Of a stretch of DNA of 64,000 nt, positions 1 to 9,843 are shown piece by piece. Within the stretch, counting starts at the first letter, position 1; each line of letters begins with the position of its first letter. Position numbers and translations under genes: made by a program. The DNA lies in the NCBI RefSeq assembly GCF_014236795.1, contig NZ_CP049017.1:3140001-3204000 (forward strand), given 5' to 3'. Source of the DNA: Xanthomonas theicola. GTDB lineage: Bacteria > Pseudomonadota > Gammaproteobacteria > Xanthomonadales > Xanthomonadaceae. Under the pieces are notes generated by a model. That model ran no database searches. It saw only the letters and a list, made by a program, of their open reading frames with translations, and was not told where the DNA came from.

Positions 1-460
1 GAAACTGGCCTGGATACTCTGGCTGTCGCAGCTGTTGCCGCAACCGGCCGCCGATTCGCTGTGCCTGAGCACCACCGTGTACCTGGAAGCACGCGACCAG
101 ACGCTGCGCGGCCAGCAGGCGGTCGCCGAAGTCGCGCTGCGGCGCCTGGACAGCGGCCTGTGGGGTACCTCGATGTGCCAGGTGGTCACCGCGCGCAAGC
201 AGTTCGCGCCCGGCCTGGTGAAGCCCGGCACCGAACTGAAGAACGACGATGCCTGGGCCGATGCGGTCGATGTCGCCTTCGCCGCCGAGCGCAACTGGGC
301 GCTGCCGCAGGGCCAGCGCAAGGAGATCGTGCCCGGCGCCAGCCACTTCGCCGCGCATGCGATCGCCCGCCCGAGCTGGCGCAACGCCTACCAGGTCGCG
401 ACGATCGGCGACCATACGTTCTACCGCGTGCAGAAACTGCGGCCGCGCGACGCATCCTGA
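1..460 (+). CDS. SleB/CwlJ-type cell wall hydrolase, 5' end cut by window edge
   Basis: The frame is open from base 2 and ends at TGA 458-460. The visible part starts with a hydrophobic stretch (KLAWILWLSQLL), which looks like the end of a signal peptide, so the true start probably lies at or just before the window edge. The body has the family hallmarks: TVYLEARDQTLRGQQAVAEV contains the conserved Glu of the hydrolase_2 (SleB) fold, and HTFYR closes the domain. Family members cleave peptidoglycan, probably as lytic transglycosylases, in the periplasm or cell wall. The short length of about 150 residues suggests a single catalytic domain without a LysM or PG-binding module, although such a module could lie upstream. 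The function is inferred from the family only. Confidence 0.8.
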   Translation, partial: KLAWILWLSQLLPQPAADSLCLSTTVYLEARDQTLRGQQAVAEVALRRLDSGLWGTSMCQVVTARKQFAPGLVKPGTELKNDDAWADAVDVAFAAERNWALPQGQRKEIVPGASHFAAHAIARPSWRNAYQVATIGDHTFYRVQKLRPRDAS

Positions 461-533
461 TCCCCGGTATCGCCATATGCACATGCGGCCGGGTAGGCTT
501 GCCGGCCCTTTCCGCATGTGGAGACTTCCCGCG

Positions 534-1142
534 ATGAAACTCTATGCCAAGCCCAGCGCCTGTTCGCTGGCCGATCACATCGTGCTGCGCTGGGCGCAGT
601 TGCCGTTCGAACTGGTGCTGCTCGACGCCGCGTCGATGAAGGCGCCGGCCTATCTCGCCGTCAATCCCGCCGGTGCGGTACCCGCGCTGCAGTCCGACGA
701 CTGGGTGTTGACCCAGAATTCGGCGATCCTCAACTACATCGCCGATCTGGTCCCGGCCGCGCAGCTGGCCGGCGACGGCAGCGCGCGCAGCCGTGCCGAA
801 GTGCAGCGCTGGCTCGCCTTTCTCAACGCCGACCTGCACCCCGCGTTCCATCCCCTGTTCGGCAGCACGCGCTACCTCGAAGACGATGCGGCGATCGCGC
901 GGACCCAGCAGCATGCGCGCGAGCGCCTGCACACGCTGTTCGCTCGCGTGGACGCGCCGTTACAGACTCAGGCCTGGCTCGGCGGCGCACAACGCTCGAT
1001 CGCCGATGCCTATCTGTTCGTGACGTTGCGCTGGGCGCAGGCATTGCGGATCGAACTCGGCGCGAACCTGCAGCGCTTCTTCGTGCGCATGGCCGCCGAC
1101 CCGCAGGTGCAGGCGGCACTGCACGCCGAAGGCCTGCAGTGA
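534..1142 (+). CDS. Glutathione S-transferase, beta-class-like (202 aa)
   Basis: The ATG at 534 gives 202 residues, the usual cytosolic GST length. The N-terminal thioredoxin-like domain (about residues 1-78) begins MKLYAKPSACSLADHIVL, with Cys10 where beta-class bacterial GSTs carry their catalytic cysteine. It continues with the cis-Pro segment (AGAVPAL) and the glutathione-binding (Q/N)S turn (LTQNSAILNYIA). The all-helical C-terminal domain follows and holds the SIADAYLF motif (family consensus S-x-A-D). It should conjugate or reduce glutathione adducts in the cytoplasm; the substrate is not readable from sequence. It stands alone, 73 nt after the hydrolase. Confidence 0.9.
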   Translation: MKLYAKPSACSLADHIVLRWAQLPFELVLLDAASMKAPAYLAVNPAGAVPALQSDDWVLTQNSAILNYIADLVPAAQLAGDGSARSRAEVQRWLAFLNADLHPAFHPLFGSTRYLEDDAAIARTQQHARERLHTLFARVDAPLQTQAWLGGAQRSIADAYLFVTLRWAQALRIELGANLQRFFVRMAADPQVQAALHAEGLQ

Positions 1143-1339
1143 GACTGCAGGGGCAGCTGCAGCCGCGACAGTCCCCGACCGACAACGCCCGTCCCGGCGG
1201 CTGACACCGACCCGCACCTGCAGCCGCCGCGTTGCGGACGCTCTCACCGCATCCGCGCAGCAGCGTCGCGGCACCATCCGATCTTCGCCCGCATGCGATG
1301 GCGCTCGCTCGCAGCGGTCGGCGCGGTGCAGGCACGCGG

Positions 1340-3220
1340 CGGCGGCTCCGCGCCGCAAGACCCGGCCGATCGCGTCGAGCGCGCGCGGATCGTCCAGTGT
1401 CGACAGGTCGCCCGGATCGCGCTGCTCGGCCAGCGCCTGCAGCGAGCGCCGCAGCAGCTTGCCCGAACGCGTCTTCGGCAACATCTGCACCAGGTGGACC
1501 TGCGCCGGCCACGCGCCACCGCACCGAGCCGTTCGACCACGCATTGCCGCAGCTGCGCGGCGATGGCGGCGGCATCGGGCGCTGCCTGCTTCAGCATGGC
1601 GAAGACCACCGGCACCTGCCCCTTCAGTTCGTCGCGCATGCCGATCACCGTCACCTCGGCCACGTCCGGATGGCCGGCGATGGCTTCTTCGATCTCGCGC
1701 GTACCCAGGCGGTGCCCGGCGACATTGATCACGTCGTCGGTGCGGCAAAGGATGAACGTATAGCCGTCCTCGTCGCGGATCGCCCAGTCCGGCGAGCTGT
1801 ACAGCAGTTCCCGAAAACGGCCGAAGCAGTTGCGCAGGAAACGCGCGTCGTCACTCCACACCGTGGTCATGCAGCCCGGCGGCAACAGCGGCTCGATCAC
1901 CAGCACGCCCTTGCGTCCGTCCGGCACCTCGGCGCCGGCCTCCTCGACGATCTTCCTCCGGTAGCCCAGGTTCGGGAACCCGGGAGAGCCGGGCTTGACC
2001 GGCTTCATCTCCAGCCCCGGTAGCAGAGTCAGCGCCGGCCAGCCGGTCTCGGTCTGCCAGTAGGTATCGATGACCGGCTTGCCCAGCGCCGCGCCGATCC
2101 ACCACGCGGTCGGCTCGTCCAGCGGTTCGCCGGCCAGGAACAGGGACTGCAGCGCGCTCAGGTCGTGGTCGCGGATGTGGCTGGGCGGGTGCTTCTTCAG
2201 CACGCAGATCGCGGTCGGCGAGGAGAACATCGTGCGCACCCGGCATTGCTCGCACAGCGCCCACCACACGCCGGGATCCGGCTGCACCGGCAAGCCTTCG
2301 TACAGCAGCGAGGTGCAACCGGCGATCGGCGGTCCGTACACGTTGTACGAATGGCCGACCGCCCAGCCGACGTCGGAGGTGGAGAACATCGCCTGCCCGG
2401 GCGCGCAATCAAACACCGTGCGGATCGACAGCGCCAAGGCCACCGCGTAGCCGCCGACGTCGCGCTGCACGCCCTTGGGCTTGCCGGTGGTGCCCGAGGT
2501 ATACAGCAGGTAGCCGGGTGCGTTGGACTCCAGCCAGACCACCGGCACCGGCGCGGCGCCGACTTGCGCGCGCAGATCGGCGTAATCCACGTCGCCCCCG
2601 TCGATGCGTGGCTGCGCCGGATCCAGCCCGCGCGAGACGATCAGCAGCTTCGGCGGCGGCGCGCTGGCCTCCACGCAGGCGGCGTCGATCAGCGGTTTGT
2701 AGGGAATGATCTTGCCGCCGCGGCTGCCGGCGTCGGCGGCGATCAGCAGCTTCGGCGCCGCATCGTCGATGCGCAGCGCCAGATTGTGCGCGGCGAAGCC
2801 GCCGAACACCACCGAGTGCGCCGCGCCGATGCGCGCGCAGGCGAGCATCGCGAACACCGCCTCGGCCATGTTCGGCATGTACACCACCACGCAGTCGCCG
2901 CGCTGCACGTCCAGGCGCAGCAGCACCGCGAAGGCGTTGACCTCGTCATGCAGCTGCGCATTAGGTGAATTCGCGGGTCTGCCCGGTCTCGCTGGACACC
3001 GCCGCCAGCGCCAGTTGCGCGGCGCGCTCGGGCAGGTGCCGGTCGACCGCGTTGTGGCACAGGTTGGTCAGCCCGCCGCCGAACCAGCGCCGGAACGGCG
3101 GGTCGTCGTACTCTCCAGGATGGTCTGCGGCGGCCGCTGCCAGTGGATGGCCCTGGCCTGCTCCGCGCAGAACTCCTCCGGCCGCTCGATCGAGCGCCGG
3201 TACAGCCTGGCGTAGCCCAT
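1340..3220 (-). pseudogene. prpE: Propionyl-CoA synthetase (AMP-forming), broken by three frameshifts
   Basis: Joining three frames gives an acetyl/propionyl-CoA synthetase of about 625 residues, close to the PrpE length. The start ATG is at 3220 (MGYARLYRRSIERPEEF). Near 3116 the frame shifts by two extra bases (GAGAG where GAG fits), and PPFRRWFGGGLTNLC continues in another frame. Near 2963 an extra A creates a stop (ACCTAATGCG where ACCTATGCG fits). The next frame carries YTSGTTGKPKG (AMP-binding P-loop) and RTDDVINVAGHRLG. Near 1512 a third shift separates VVERLGAVA from the C-terminal QMLPKTRSGKLLRR, which holds the acylation-regulated lysine. The enzyme would activate propionate for the methylcitrate cycle. 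The end is approximate because no in-frame stop follows the last recognisable motif. Three separate lesions argue for real decay rather than one sequencing error. Confidence 0.85.
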
Positions 3221-3339
3221 GCGGCCCCTCCCGAGGCGATGCAGCCGCGCCGAGCATGGTCCCTGCGCGGCGCGGGCGTCCTTCCAACATTGGTCGAAGC
3301 GGTGCAGGCCACGGCCCCGCCGCGCCTATGCCCGCGCGG

Positions 3340-5835
3340 CTACTGCTTCTGCGCCGCGGCGGCGCGCGGCGCGGCATTCTTCACGTAGCGGTCGAACCAC
3401 TCCAGCATCTCGGCGACCAGGTCCTCGTTGGACTCGCGCGCCGTGTACCAGTGCGGCTCGAACGGCAGCAGCACCAGGCGCGCGGTGCCGCCGTTGCCGC
3501 GGATCGCCTGGAACAGACGCGGCGCCTGGGTGGTCTCGGTACCGGGATTCGCATCGTCCATGCCGTGCACGATCAGCAGCGGCTCGTCGATCTTGTCGGC
3601 ATGGAAGAACGCCGAGGCCTGCGCATAGACCTGCGGCGCGGCCCAGAACGAGCGCCGCTCGTTCTGGAAGCCGAACGGGGTCAGGGTCTTGTTGTAGCTG
3701 CCGCTGGTGGCCACGCCGGCGCGGAACAAGTCGGTATGCGCCAGCAGGTTGGCGGCCATCAGCGCGCCGTGGCTGTGACCGGTGACGCCGATCCGCTGGC
3801 GATCGACCACACCCAGTTCCACCGCCTTGTCTACCGCGGCGCTGGCGTTGTCCACCAGCTGCTGCAGATAGGTGTCGTAGGCGGTCTTGGGATCGCCGAC
3901 GATCGGGAACGCGGTGTCGTCGATGATCGCGTAGCCGGCCAGCAGCAGCAGCTGGTAGGAGCTCAGGCGGGTGAAATCGCGTTCGTTGGCGCCGCTGACC
4001 TGGCCGGCCTTGGACGGGTCGGCATAGTCGAGCGGATAGGCGTACAGGATCGCCGGCACCCGCGTGCCTTCCCGGTAGCCCGGCGGCGTGTACAGGGTGA
4101 ACGACAACTCCACCCCGTCCTTGCGCTTGTAGGTCACCAAGCGCTTCTTGATCTGACGTACCAGCGGCGTCGGGTCGGGAAAGCGGGTCACCGGCACGAT
4201 GCTGGACGCGTAGGCCGCCTCGCCCGCCGCCGCGCCCGGCCGCGCCTGGCCCAGCGTGCGCAGGTACACGTTCGGCGGATCGACCGGCGACTGCCGCCAG
4301 GTCAGCAGCCGCGCCACGTCGTCGCCGGCGAAACCGGCGAACACCTCGTCGACGCTGGCGTCGCTGCGGAACAGGCGCTCGGTCTTGCCGCTGGCCAGCT
4401 CGTAGCGATCCAGGAACGGCCGGTTGCCGGCCGGCGAGGCGCCCTGTCCGCTCAGGAACAACGCGCCGCGGTCCTCGTGCAGCACCGCTTCGCCGTTGGC
4501 GAGCACGCGCATCTCCGGGGTGCCGGGATCGGCGTACAGGTCGTCGGTGGACAGGTCGAACAGCACGCGGCCGCCATGGCCGGGGCGGTCCGCGTCCAGC
4601 AGCGTAGTGCGGCGCCAGTGGCGGTTCTCGTCGTACTCGTCCAGCAGCGCCTGCGCGCCCTCGGCGAACCAGGACAGCCCGGCATAGCGCTGCGTCACCC
4701 GCGCCAGTTCGCGCGGCTTGGCGGTGAACGGCGCCGACAGGGTCAGCAGTTTGTCGCGCGCCGGCACGTTCGCCTTCCAGTCGCCACCGTCCAGCGCTTC
4801 GGCCCACACCAGCGTCGCCGGCTGGTTGGCCCGCCAGGAATACGCGCGCGGGCCGGTCGGCACGCCCTGCACCGGCACCCGGTCGGCGACCGGCAGGTCG
4901 GCCAGGACGCGCTCGCTGCCGCTGGCCAGGTCCAGCACCGCGACGTCGTGCGCGAAGCGGCTGTAGGTGGTGACGTAGGAATACGGCCGCTGCAGTCGCT
5001 CCACGCGCACGTGGCGGCCGTCGGGGGCGCCGTCGACCGCGGTGTAGACCGCCGGCGCGCCGACCTTGCTCTGGCTGCCGGTGGCGGCATCGACCTTGAG
5101 CAGCTGCGAGGTGGCGTAGTACGCGAACAGCGCCTCGTCCTCGGGACTGGACAGCGTGTCGCGCGCCTCGTAGGTGCTGCTTTCGCCCTTGCCCTGGATG
5201 GTTTCCTTGACCTCCGGGCCCGGCGGCACCGCCGCCTTGCGCGGCGCCGCGCCCAGGTCCTGCGGCACGGTCTTCAGCAGCAGCGTGTCGCTGCCGCCCA
5301 GCCACTGGATCTCGCCGCCCAGCACCGGATTGAGCTGCACGCCGTCGATCCGGCGCACGCGGCCGCTGGCGACGTCGCCCAGCCATAGCTCGACGCGGTC
5401 GGCGGCGGTGTTGCCGAAGGCGAAGCGGCGCCCGTCGGGCGACCACACCGGCAGCGCCGGACAGGCGCCGGCCGGCAAGGCCACCGTGGTCTGCTTGCCG
5501 CTGGCCACGTCGAGCAGGGCGAAGCCTTCCAGGCAGGTGCGGATGCCATAGCCGTTGGCCATGTCGTGGCGGCTGTGGCTGCGCGGCTCCACGCGCACGC
5601 CGGCCAGCTTCAGGTACGGCTCGGCGACGCGCGCGATCGGCGGATACTGGGTGCGCTGCACCAGCAACACGGTCTTGCCGGAGGGATCCAACCGCGGCGA
5701 TGGATTCAGCGGCGCGCGCATCACGCTCAGCAGCGGCTCCGGCGGCTGCCGGTAACCGCCGTCCGCGGCCAAGGCGGCGAGCGGCAACACGCTGGCGAGC
5801 GCCAGCGACCCGATCCATCGATACGACGTGTGCAT
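3340..5835 (-). CDS. Secreted S9-family prolyl oligopeptidase-like peptidase (831 aa)
   Basis: The start at 5835 gives an Sec signal peptide (SLALASVLPLAALA, cleavage after about residue 22). A beta-propeller region covers about residues 40-560, with repeats such as PVWSPDGRRFAFG. An alpha/beta-hydrolase domain occupies the last 250 residues. The probable triad is Ser688 in GHSHG, Asp760 or 761 in HGMDDANPG and His795 in EPHWY. The arrangement matches bacterial glutamyl-endopeptidase or acylaminoacyl-peptidase-like S9 enzymes, which trim short peptides in the periplasm. The nucleophile elbow reads GHSHG rather than the more common GHSYG. It is divergent from the quinone reductase gene, with a 274-bp spacer. 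Specificity cannot be assigned by eye. Confidence 0.88.
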   Translation of the reverse strand: MHTSYRWIGSLALASVLPLAALAADGGYRQPPEPLLSVMRAPLNPSPRLDPSGKTVLLVQRTQYPPIARVAEPYLKLAGVRVEPRSHSRHDMANGYGIRTCLEGFALLDVASGKQTTVALPAGACPALPVWSPDGRRFAFGNTAADRVELWLGDVASGRVRRIDGVQLNPVLGGEIQWLGGSDTLLLKTVPQDLGAAPRKAAVPPGPEVKETIQGKGESSTYEARDTLSSPEDEALFAYYATSQLLKVDAATGSQSKVGAPAVYTAVDGAPDGRHVRVERLQRPYSYVTTYSRFAHDVAVLDLASGSERVLADLPVADRVPVQGVPTGPRAYSWRANQPATLVWAEALDGGDWKANVPARDKLLTLSAPFTAKPRELARVTQRYAGLSWFAEGAQALLDEYDENRHWRRTTLLDADRPGHGGRVLFDLSTDDLYADPGTPEMRVLANGEAVLHEDRGALFLSGQGASPAGNRPFLDRYELASGKTERLFRSDASVDEVFAGFAGDDVARLLTWRQSPVDPPNVYLRTLGQARPGAAAGEAAYASSIVPVTRFPDPTPLVRQIKKRLVTYKRKDGVELSFTLYTPPGYREGTRVPAILYAYPLDYADPSKAGQVSGANERDFTRLSSYQLLLLAGYAIIDDTAFPIVGDPKTAYDTYLQQLVDNASAAVDKAVELGVVDRQRIGVTGHSHGALMAANLLAHTDLFRAGVATSGSYNKTLTPFGFQNERRSFWAAPQVYAQASAFFHADKIDEPLLIVHGMDDANPGTETTQAPRLFQAIRGNGGTARLVLLPFEPHWYTARESNEDLVAEMLEWFDRYVKNAAPRAAAAQKQ

Positions 5836-6052
5836 AGACGTTGTTCCCAGGCGAATGGCTGCGGCAACGTAGCACACCGTGACGCATCGGGCCGAGGCAG
5901 CTTCGGCATCGGAGTGCCGCCGCCGAAGCGCCCCCACATCTGTGCAAGCTCCCACGCGCGCCTTTGCGCGCCCCTGCAATCGTGTCGGCGCGCGGCATCC
6001 GCACTCCCTGCGGGTGCCTCCATGCGCTGCATGCGGCCAACGCCGCCCAACT

Positions 6053-6069
6053 ACCTACCAACAGTAGGT
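6053..6069. promoter_or_regulatory. Candidate TetR operator: ACCTAC-N5-GTAGGT
   Basis: The perfect 6-bp inverted repeat ACCTAC/GTAGGT has a 5-nt centre (CAACA) and ends 40 bp before the ATG of the quinone reductase gene. Partial palindromes of this composition with YTAC half sites are common TetR-family operators. The repressor is probably the TetR protein encoded two frames downstream (6730-7332). The palindrome is seen directly; the role is inferred. Confidence 0.6.
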
Positions 6070-6109
6070 TACCATTGGTCGATATCGTTCTACTGGAGCC
6101 GACCACCCC

Positions 6110-6733
6110 ATGCACGCCGTCATCGTCGTAGCCCATCCGGATCAACGCTCTCATACCCACGCCGTCGCTGCGCAGCTGGGCGCAGGTCTGGCGGCGGCCG
6201 ATGCGGGGCACACCTTCGAAATCGCCGACCTGGCCCAGGAAGGGTTCGATCCGCGGTTTACCCGCAACGACGTCGCGGTACAGCTGAAGACCACCGCTCC
6301 CGACACCGACATCGCCGCGGAACATGCGCGCCTGGACCGCGCCGACGCCCTGATCCTGGTCTATCCGATCTACTGGTGGTCCTTTCCCGCCCTGCTCAAG
6401 GGCTGGATCGACCGCGTCTTCACCCAGGGCTGGGCCTACGAGGACGACGCGAACGGAAGGCTGGTCGGCAAGCTCGCGCGCCTGCGTGTCCACCTGCTCG
6501 CCATCGGCGGCGCCGATCAGCGCACCTATGCGCGCCACGGCTACTTCGGCGCGATGAAGACGCAGATCGACCACGGCATCTTCGGCTACTGCGGCGCACG
6601 CGTGCAGACATCGGAACTGCTTCTGCTGCCGGATCCGGCATTCCCGCAGGCGCACTACGCATCGGCGCACGCCATTGGCCGGCGCATTTTTTGCGCTGCC
6701 GCCGCCACCCGCAGCGAGAGCATCCCGGCATGA
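6110..6733 (+). CDS. NAD(P)H:quinone oxidoreductase, flavodoxin-like fold (207 aa)
   Basis: The protein begins MHAVIVVAHPDQRSHTHAVA, the phosphate-binding loop of the NQO1/KefF/MdaB-like flavodoxin fold. The FMN/FAD-contacting segment YPIYWWSFPALLKGWIDRVF (about residues 84-103) is a clear family signature, and FTQGWAY follows. It should carry out two-electron reduction of quinones or similar electrophiles with NAD(P)H in the cytoplasm. Its TGA overlaps the ATG of the TetR gene (ATGA), so the two are coupled in translation. Regulation by that TetR through the palindrome at 6053-6069 is likely. The range of substrates is unknown. Confidence 0.88.
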   Translation: MHAVIVVAHPDQRSHTHAVAAQLGAGLAAADAGHTFEIADLAQEGFDPRFTRNDVAVQLKTTAPDTDIAAEHARLDRADALILVYPIYWWSFPALLKGWIDRVFTQGWAYEDDANGRLVGKLARLRVHLLAIGGADQRTYARHGYFGAMKTQIDHGIFGYCGARVQTSELLLLPDPAFPQAHYASAHAIGRRIFCAAAATRSESIPA

Positions 6734-7332
6734 GCGCACGCACGCCCGACGCAACGCCACGTCGGCGTTTGTCCCGCCAGGCGCGAACCCGCCAGTTGCT
6801 CGACGTCGCGTGGACGCTGATCCGCAGCAAGGGAACCGATGCGCTGACCTTGGGGCAGCTCGCCGAGGATGCAGGCGTCAGCAAGCCGGTGGTCTACGAC
6901 CACTTCGGCACGCGCAATGGATTGCTGGCTGCGCTCTACAAAGATTTCGATGCGCGCCAGACGGCCATCATCGATGCGGCCATCGCCGCCTCGAAGCCGA
7001 CGTTGGAAGACAAGGCGAGCGTGATCGCCTCGCGCTACGTGGCGTGCGTGCTGGCGCAAGGGCGGGAGATTCCGAGCGTGCTGGCCGCGCTCGGCGGCTC
7101 GCCGGAGCTGGCCTCGGTCAAGCGGCATTACCAGCAGGTCTTCATCGAAAAATGCCGGAAAATCCTGGCACCGTTTTCCGGGCCGACCGGTGTGTCGCCG
7201 GCAGCGCTATGGGCGCTGCTGGGTGCGGCGGACTCGCTTTCGCAAGCGGTGGTGTCGGGCGACATCAGCGAAGAGCAGGCCAGGCACGCGCTGTTCGTGA
7301 GCACACTCGCCATGGTCAAACGCAGCAAATAG
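6730..7332 (+). CDS. TetR/AcrR-family transcriptional regulator (200 aa)
   Basis: The start is the ATG overlapping the stop of the upstream oxidoreductase (ATGA). The N-terminal helix-turn-helix is clear: LTLGQLAEDAGVSKPVVYDH (about residues 40-59), followed by FGTRNGLLAAL. The rest is the usual all-helical ligand-binding and dimerisation domain. As the second gene of a two-gene operon with a quinone reductase, it is probably an autoregulated repressor that senses electrophiles or quinones. No cysteine pattern makes the ligand obvious. Confidence 0.9.
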   Translation: MSARTPDATPRRRLSRQARTRQLLDVAWTLIRSKGTDALTLGQLAEDAGVSKPVVYDHFGTRNGLLAALYKDFDARQTAIIDAAIAASKPTLEDKASVIASRYVACVLAQGREIPSVLAALGGSPELASVKRHYQQVFIEKCRKILAPFSGPTGVSPAALWALLGAADSLSQAVVSGDISEEQARHALFVSTLAMVKRSK

Positions 7333-7449
7333 GCCGAGGGGGGGGGACACCGGAGATACCCGGCCTGCACAGGTTGCGGCGCCGCCATCCGGTGTCGGAC
7401 GCAGGACTCGCATGCCGACGGCGCTGCGCGACGGGACGCAGCCGGCACC

Positions 7450-7602
7450 GCCGCCATCCACGGCGCCGCCGCACCCCAGCCAGGCCGTATCTTCTCTACG
7501 GCCTGGCTGGCGCCGGACCGGGTGCTGCCGCAACGCATGGCGCCACCGACGACGCTGCCGGTCGGCGACAGCGACGAACAGCCGCCAGCGGCGCATGTCC
7601 AT
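7450..7602 (-). pseudogene. Decayed LysR-type regulator remnant (N-terminal HTH region)
   Basis: On the minus strand from ATG 7602 the frame reads MDMRRWRLFVAVAD, the typical first helix of a LysR-type regulator. It then shifts frame to TGSVVGGAMRCGSTRSGASQ, which resembles the LysR recognition helices (TGSF..AA..L..TQSAVSQ). Homology fades after about 50 residues and no effector domain is visible. It lies in the 340-bp gap between the TetR gene and mdh. The similarity is short and read by eye, so the call is tentative. The rest of the gap shows nothing except the hairpin at 7476-7510. Confidence 0.4.
7476..7510. repeat. Perfect 14-bp inverted repeat hairpin in the tetR-mdh gap
   Basis: The arms CCAGCCAGGCCGTA and TACGGCCTGGCTGG are perfect complements around a 7-nt loop (TCTTCTC). 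No T-run follows within a few bases on either strand, so it is not an obvious intrinsic terminator. It lies inside the LysR remnant and may be a small inserted palindrome. Confidence 0.7.
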
Positions 7603-7672
7603 CGCGTTCCGGCCCGCACAACGCAGAACCCCGGGCACAGCCCGGCGCCCGGTGACGTGATCGTGCGTGCGA

Positions 7673-9044
<1,372 letters not shown>

Positions 9045-9157
9045 TTAGGAGAGGACGCATCGTCATCGAGGCTCGGGCGCGGGCGCGGCGGTCAGCCGGC
9101 GAATGCTAGCACGCAGGCCAGCGGCGGCCGGCCTGCACGGCCGCGCACGCACAGCGA

Positions 9158-9652
9158 TCAGGCGCTGAGCAGGCGGTTCCATTCGGCGACGCGGTCGGCC
9201 TTGGCCGCCAGCACCGCATCGGCGTCGCCTTCGAGGGCGACCTTGTTGATCACATCGCCCTGGACGACGCTGTCGACCACGTCCAGGCCCTCGATCACCT
9301 TGCCGAACACGGTGTGCTTGCCGTCCAGCCAAGGGGTGGCGGTGTGGGTGATGAAGAACTGGCTGCCGTTGGTGCTGGGGCCGGCGTTGGCCATCGACAG
9401 CACCCCGCGCTCGTGGCGCACGCCGTTGTCGGTCTCGTCCTCGAAGCGGTAGCCCGGGCCGCCGCGGCCGGAGCCTTCCGGGCAGCCGCCCTGGATCATG
9501 AAGTCGGCGATCACGCGGTGGAAGGTCAGCCCGTCGTAGAAGCCGCGCTCGGCCAGGTTCACGAAGTTGGCCACGGTCAGCGGCGCCTTGTCGGGATACA
9601 GCTCGATCTTGATCGGGCCGCGGGCGGTGTCGAAATGGGCGATCAGGGACAT
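9158..9652 (-). CDS. ppiB: Cyclophilin-type peptidyl-prolyl cis-trans isomerase (164 aa)
   Basis: Catalyses cis-trans isomerisation of Xaa-Pro bonds. From ATG 9652 the protein is [20 protein letters not shown] with no signal peptide, so it is cytoplasmic. The active-site residues of the cyclophilin family are visible: [19 protein letters not shown] (Arg and Gln pocket), [18 protein letters not shown], and [12 protein letters not shown], where Leu replaces the Phe and Trp seen in some homologues. The 164-aa length is normal for PpiB. Confidence 0.95.
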   Translation of the reverse strand: MSLIAHFDTARGPIKIELYPDKAPLTVANFVNLAERGFYDGLTFHRVIADFMIQGGCPEGSGRGGPGYRFEDETDNGVRHERGVLSMANAGPSTNGSQFFITHTATPWLDGKHTVFGKVIEGLDVVDSVVQGDVINKVALEGDADAVLAAKADRVAEWNRLLSA

Positions 9653-9843
9653 GGGACTCCTTGGAAACGAGGGCGTCATGGGGGGCGCATAGGATACATG
9701 GCGGCCTGCTTGGCCCGCTTCCGGCACCCGATCACGGGACTGAGCGCCACCGCCGCCATCCTGAACCGGCAGGCGGGCCGGGATCCAGGTATGATAGACG
9801 GCTTACTTTCCTTTCTTTCCGGCGCCGGTTGGCCCCCTTTCGC

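Noticed and set aside
7207..7638. 143-residue minus-strand open frame as an intact regulator
   Set aside because: LysR similarity is limited to the first residues and then moves to another frame; it overlaps the 3' end of the TetR gene, so it is treated as a remnant.
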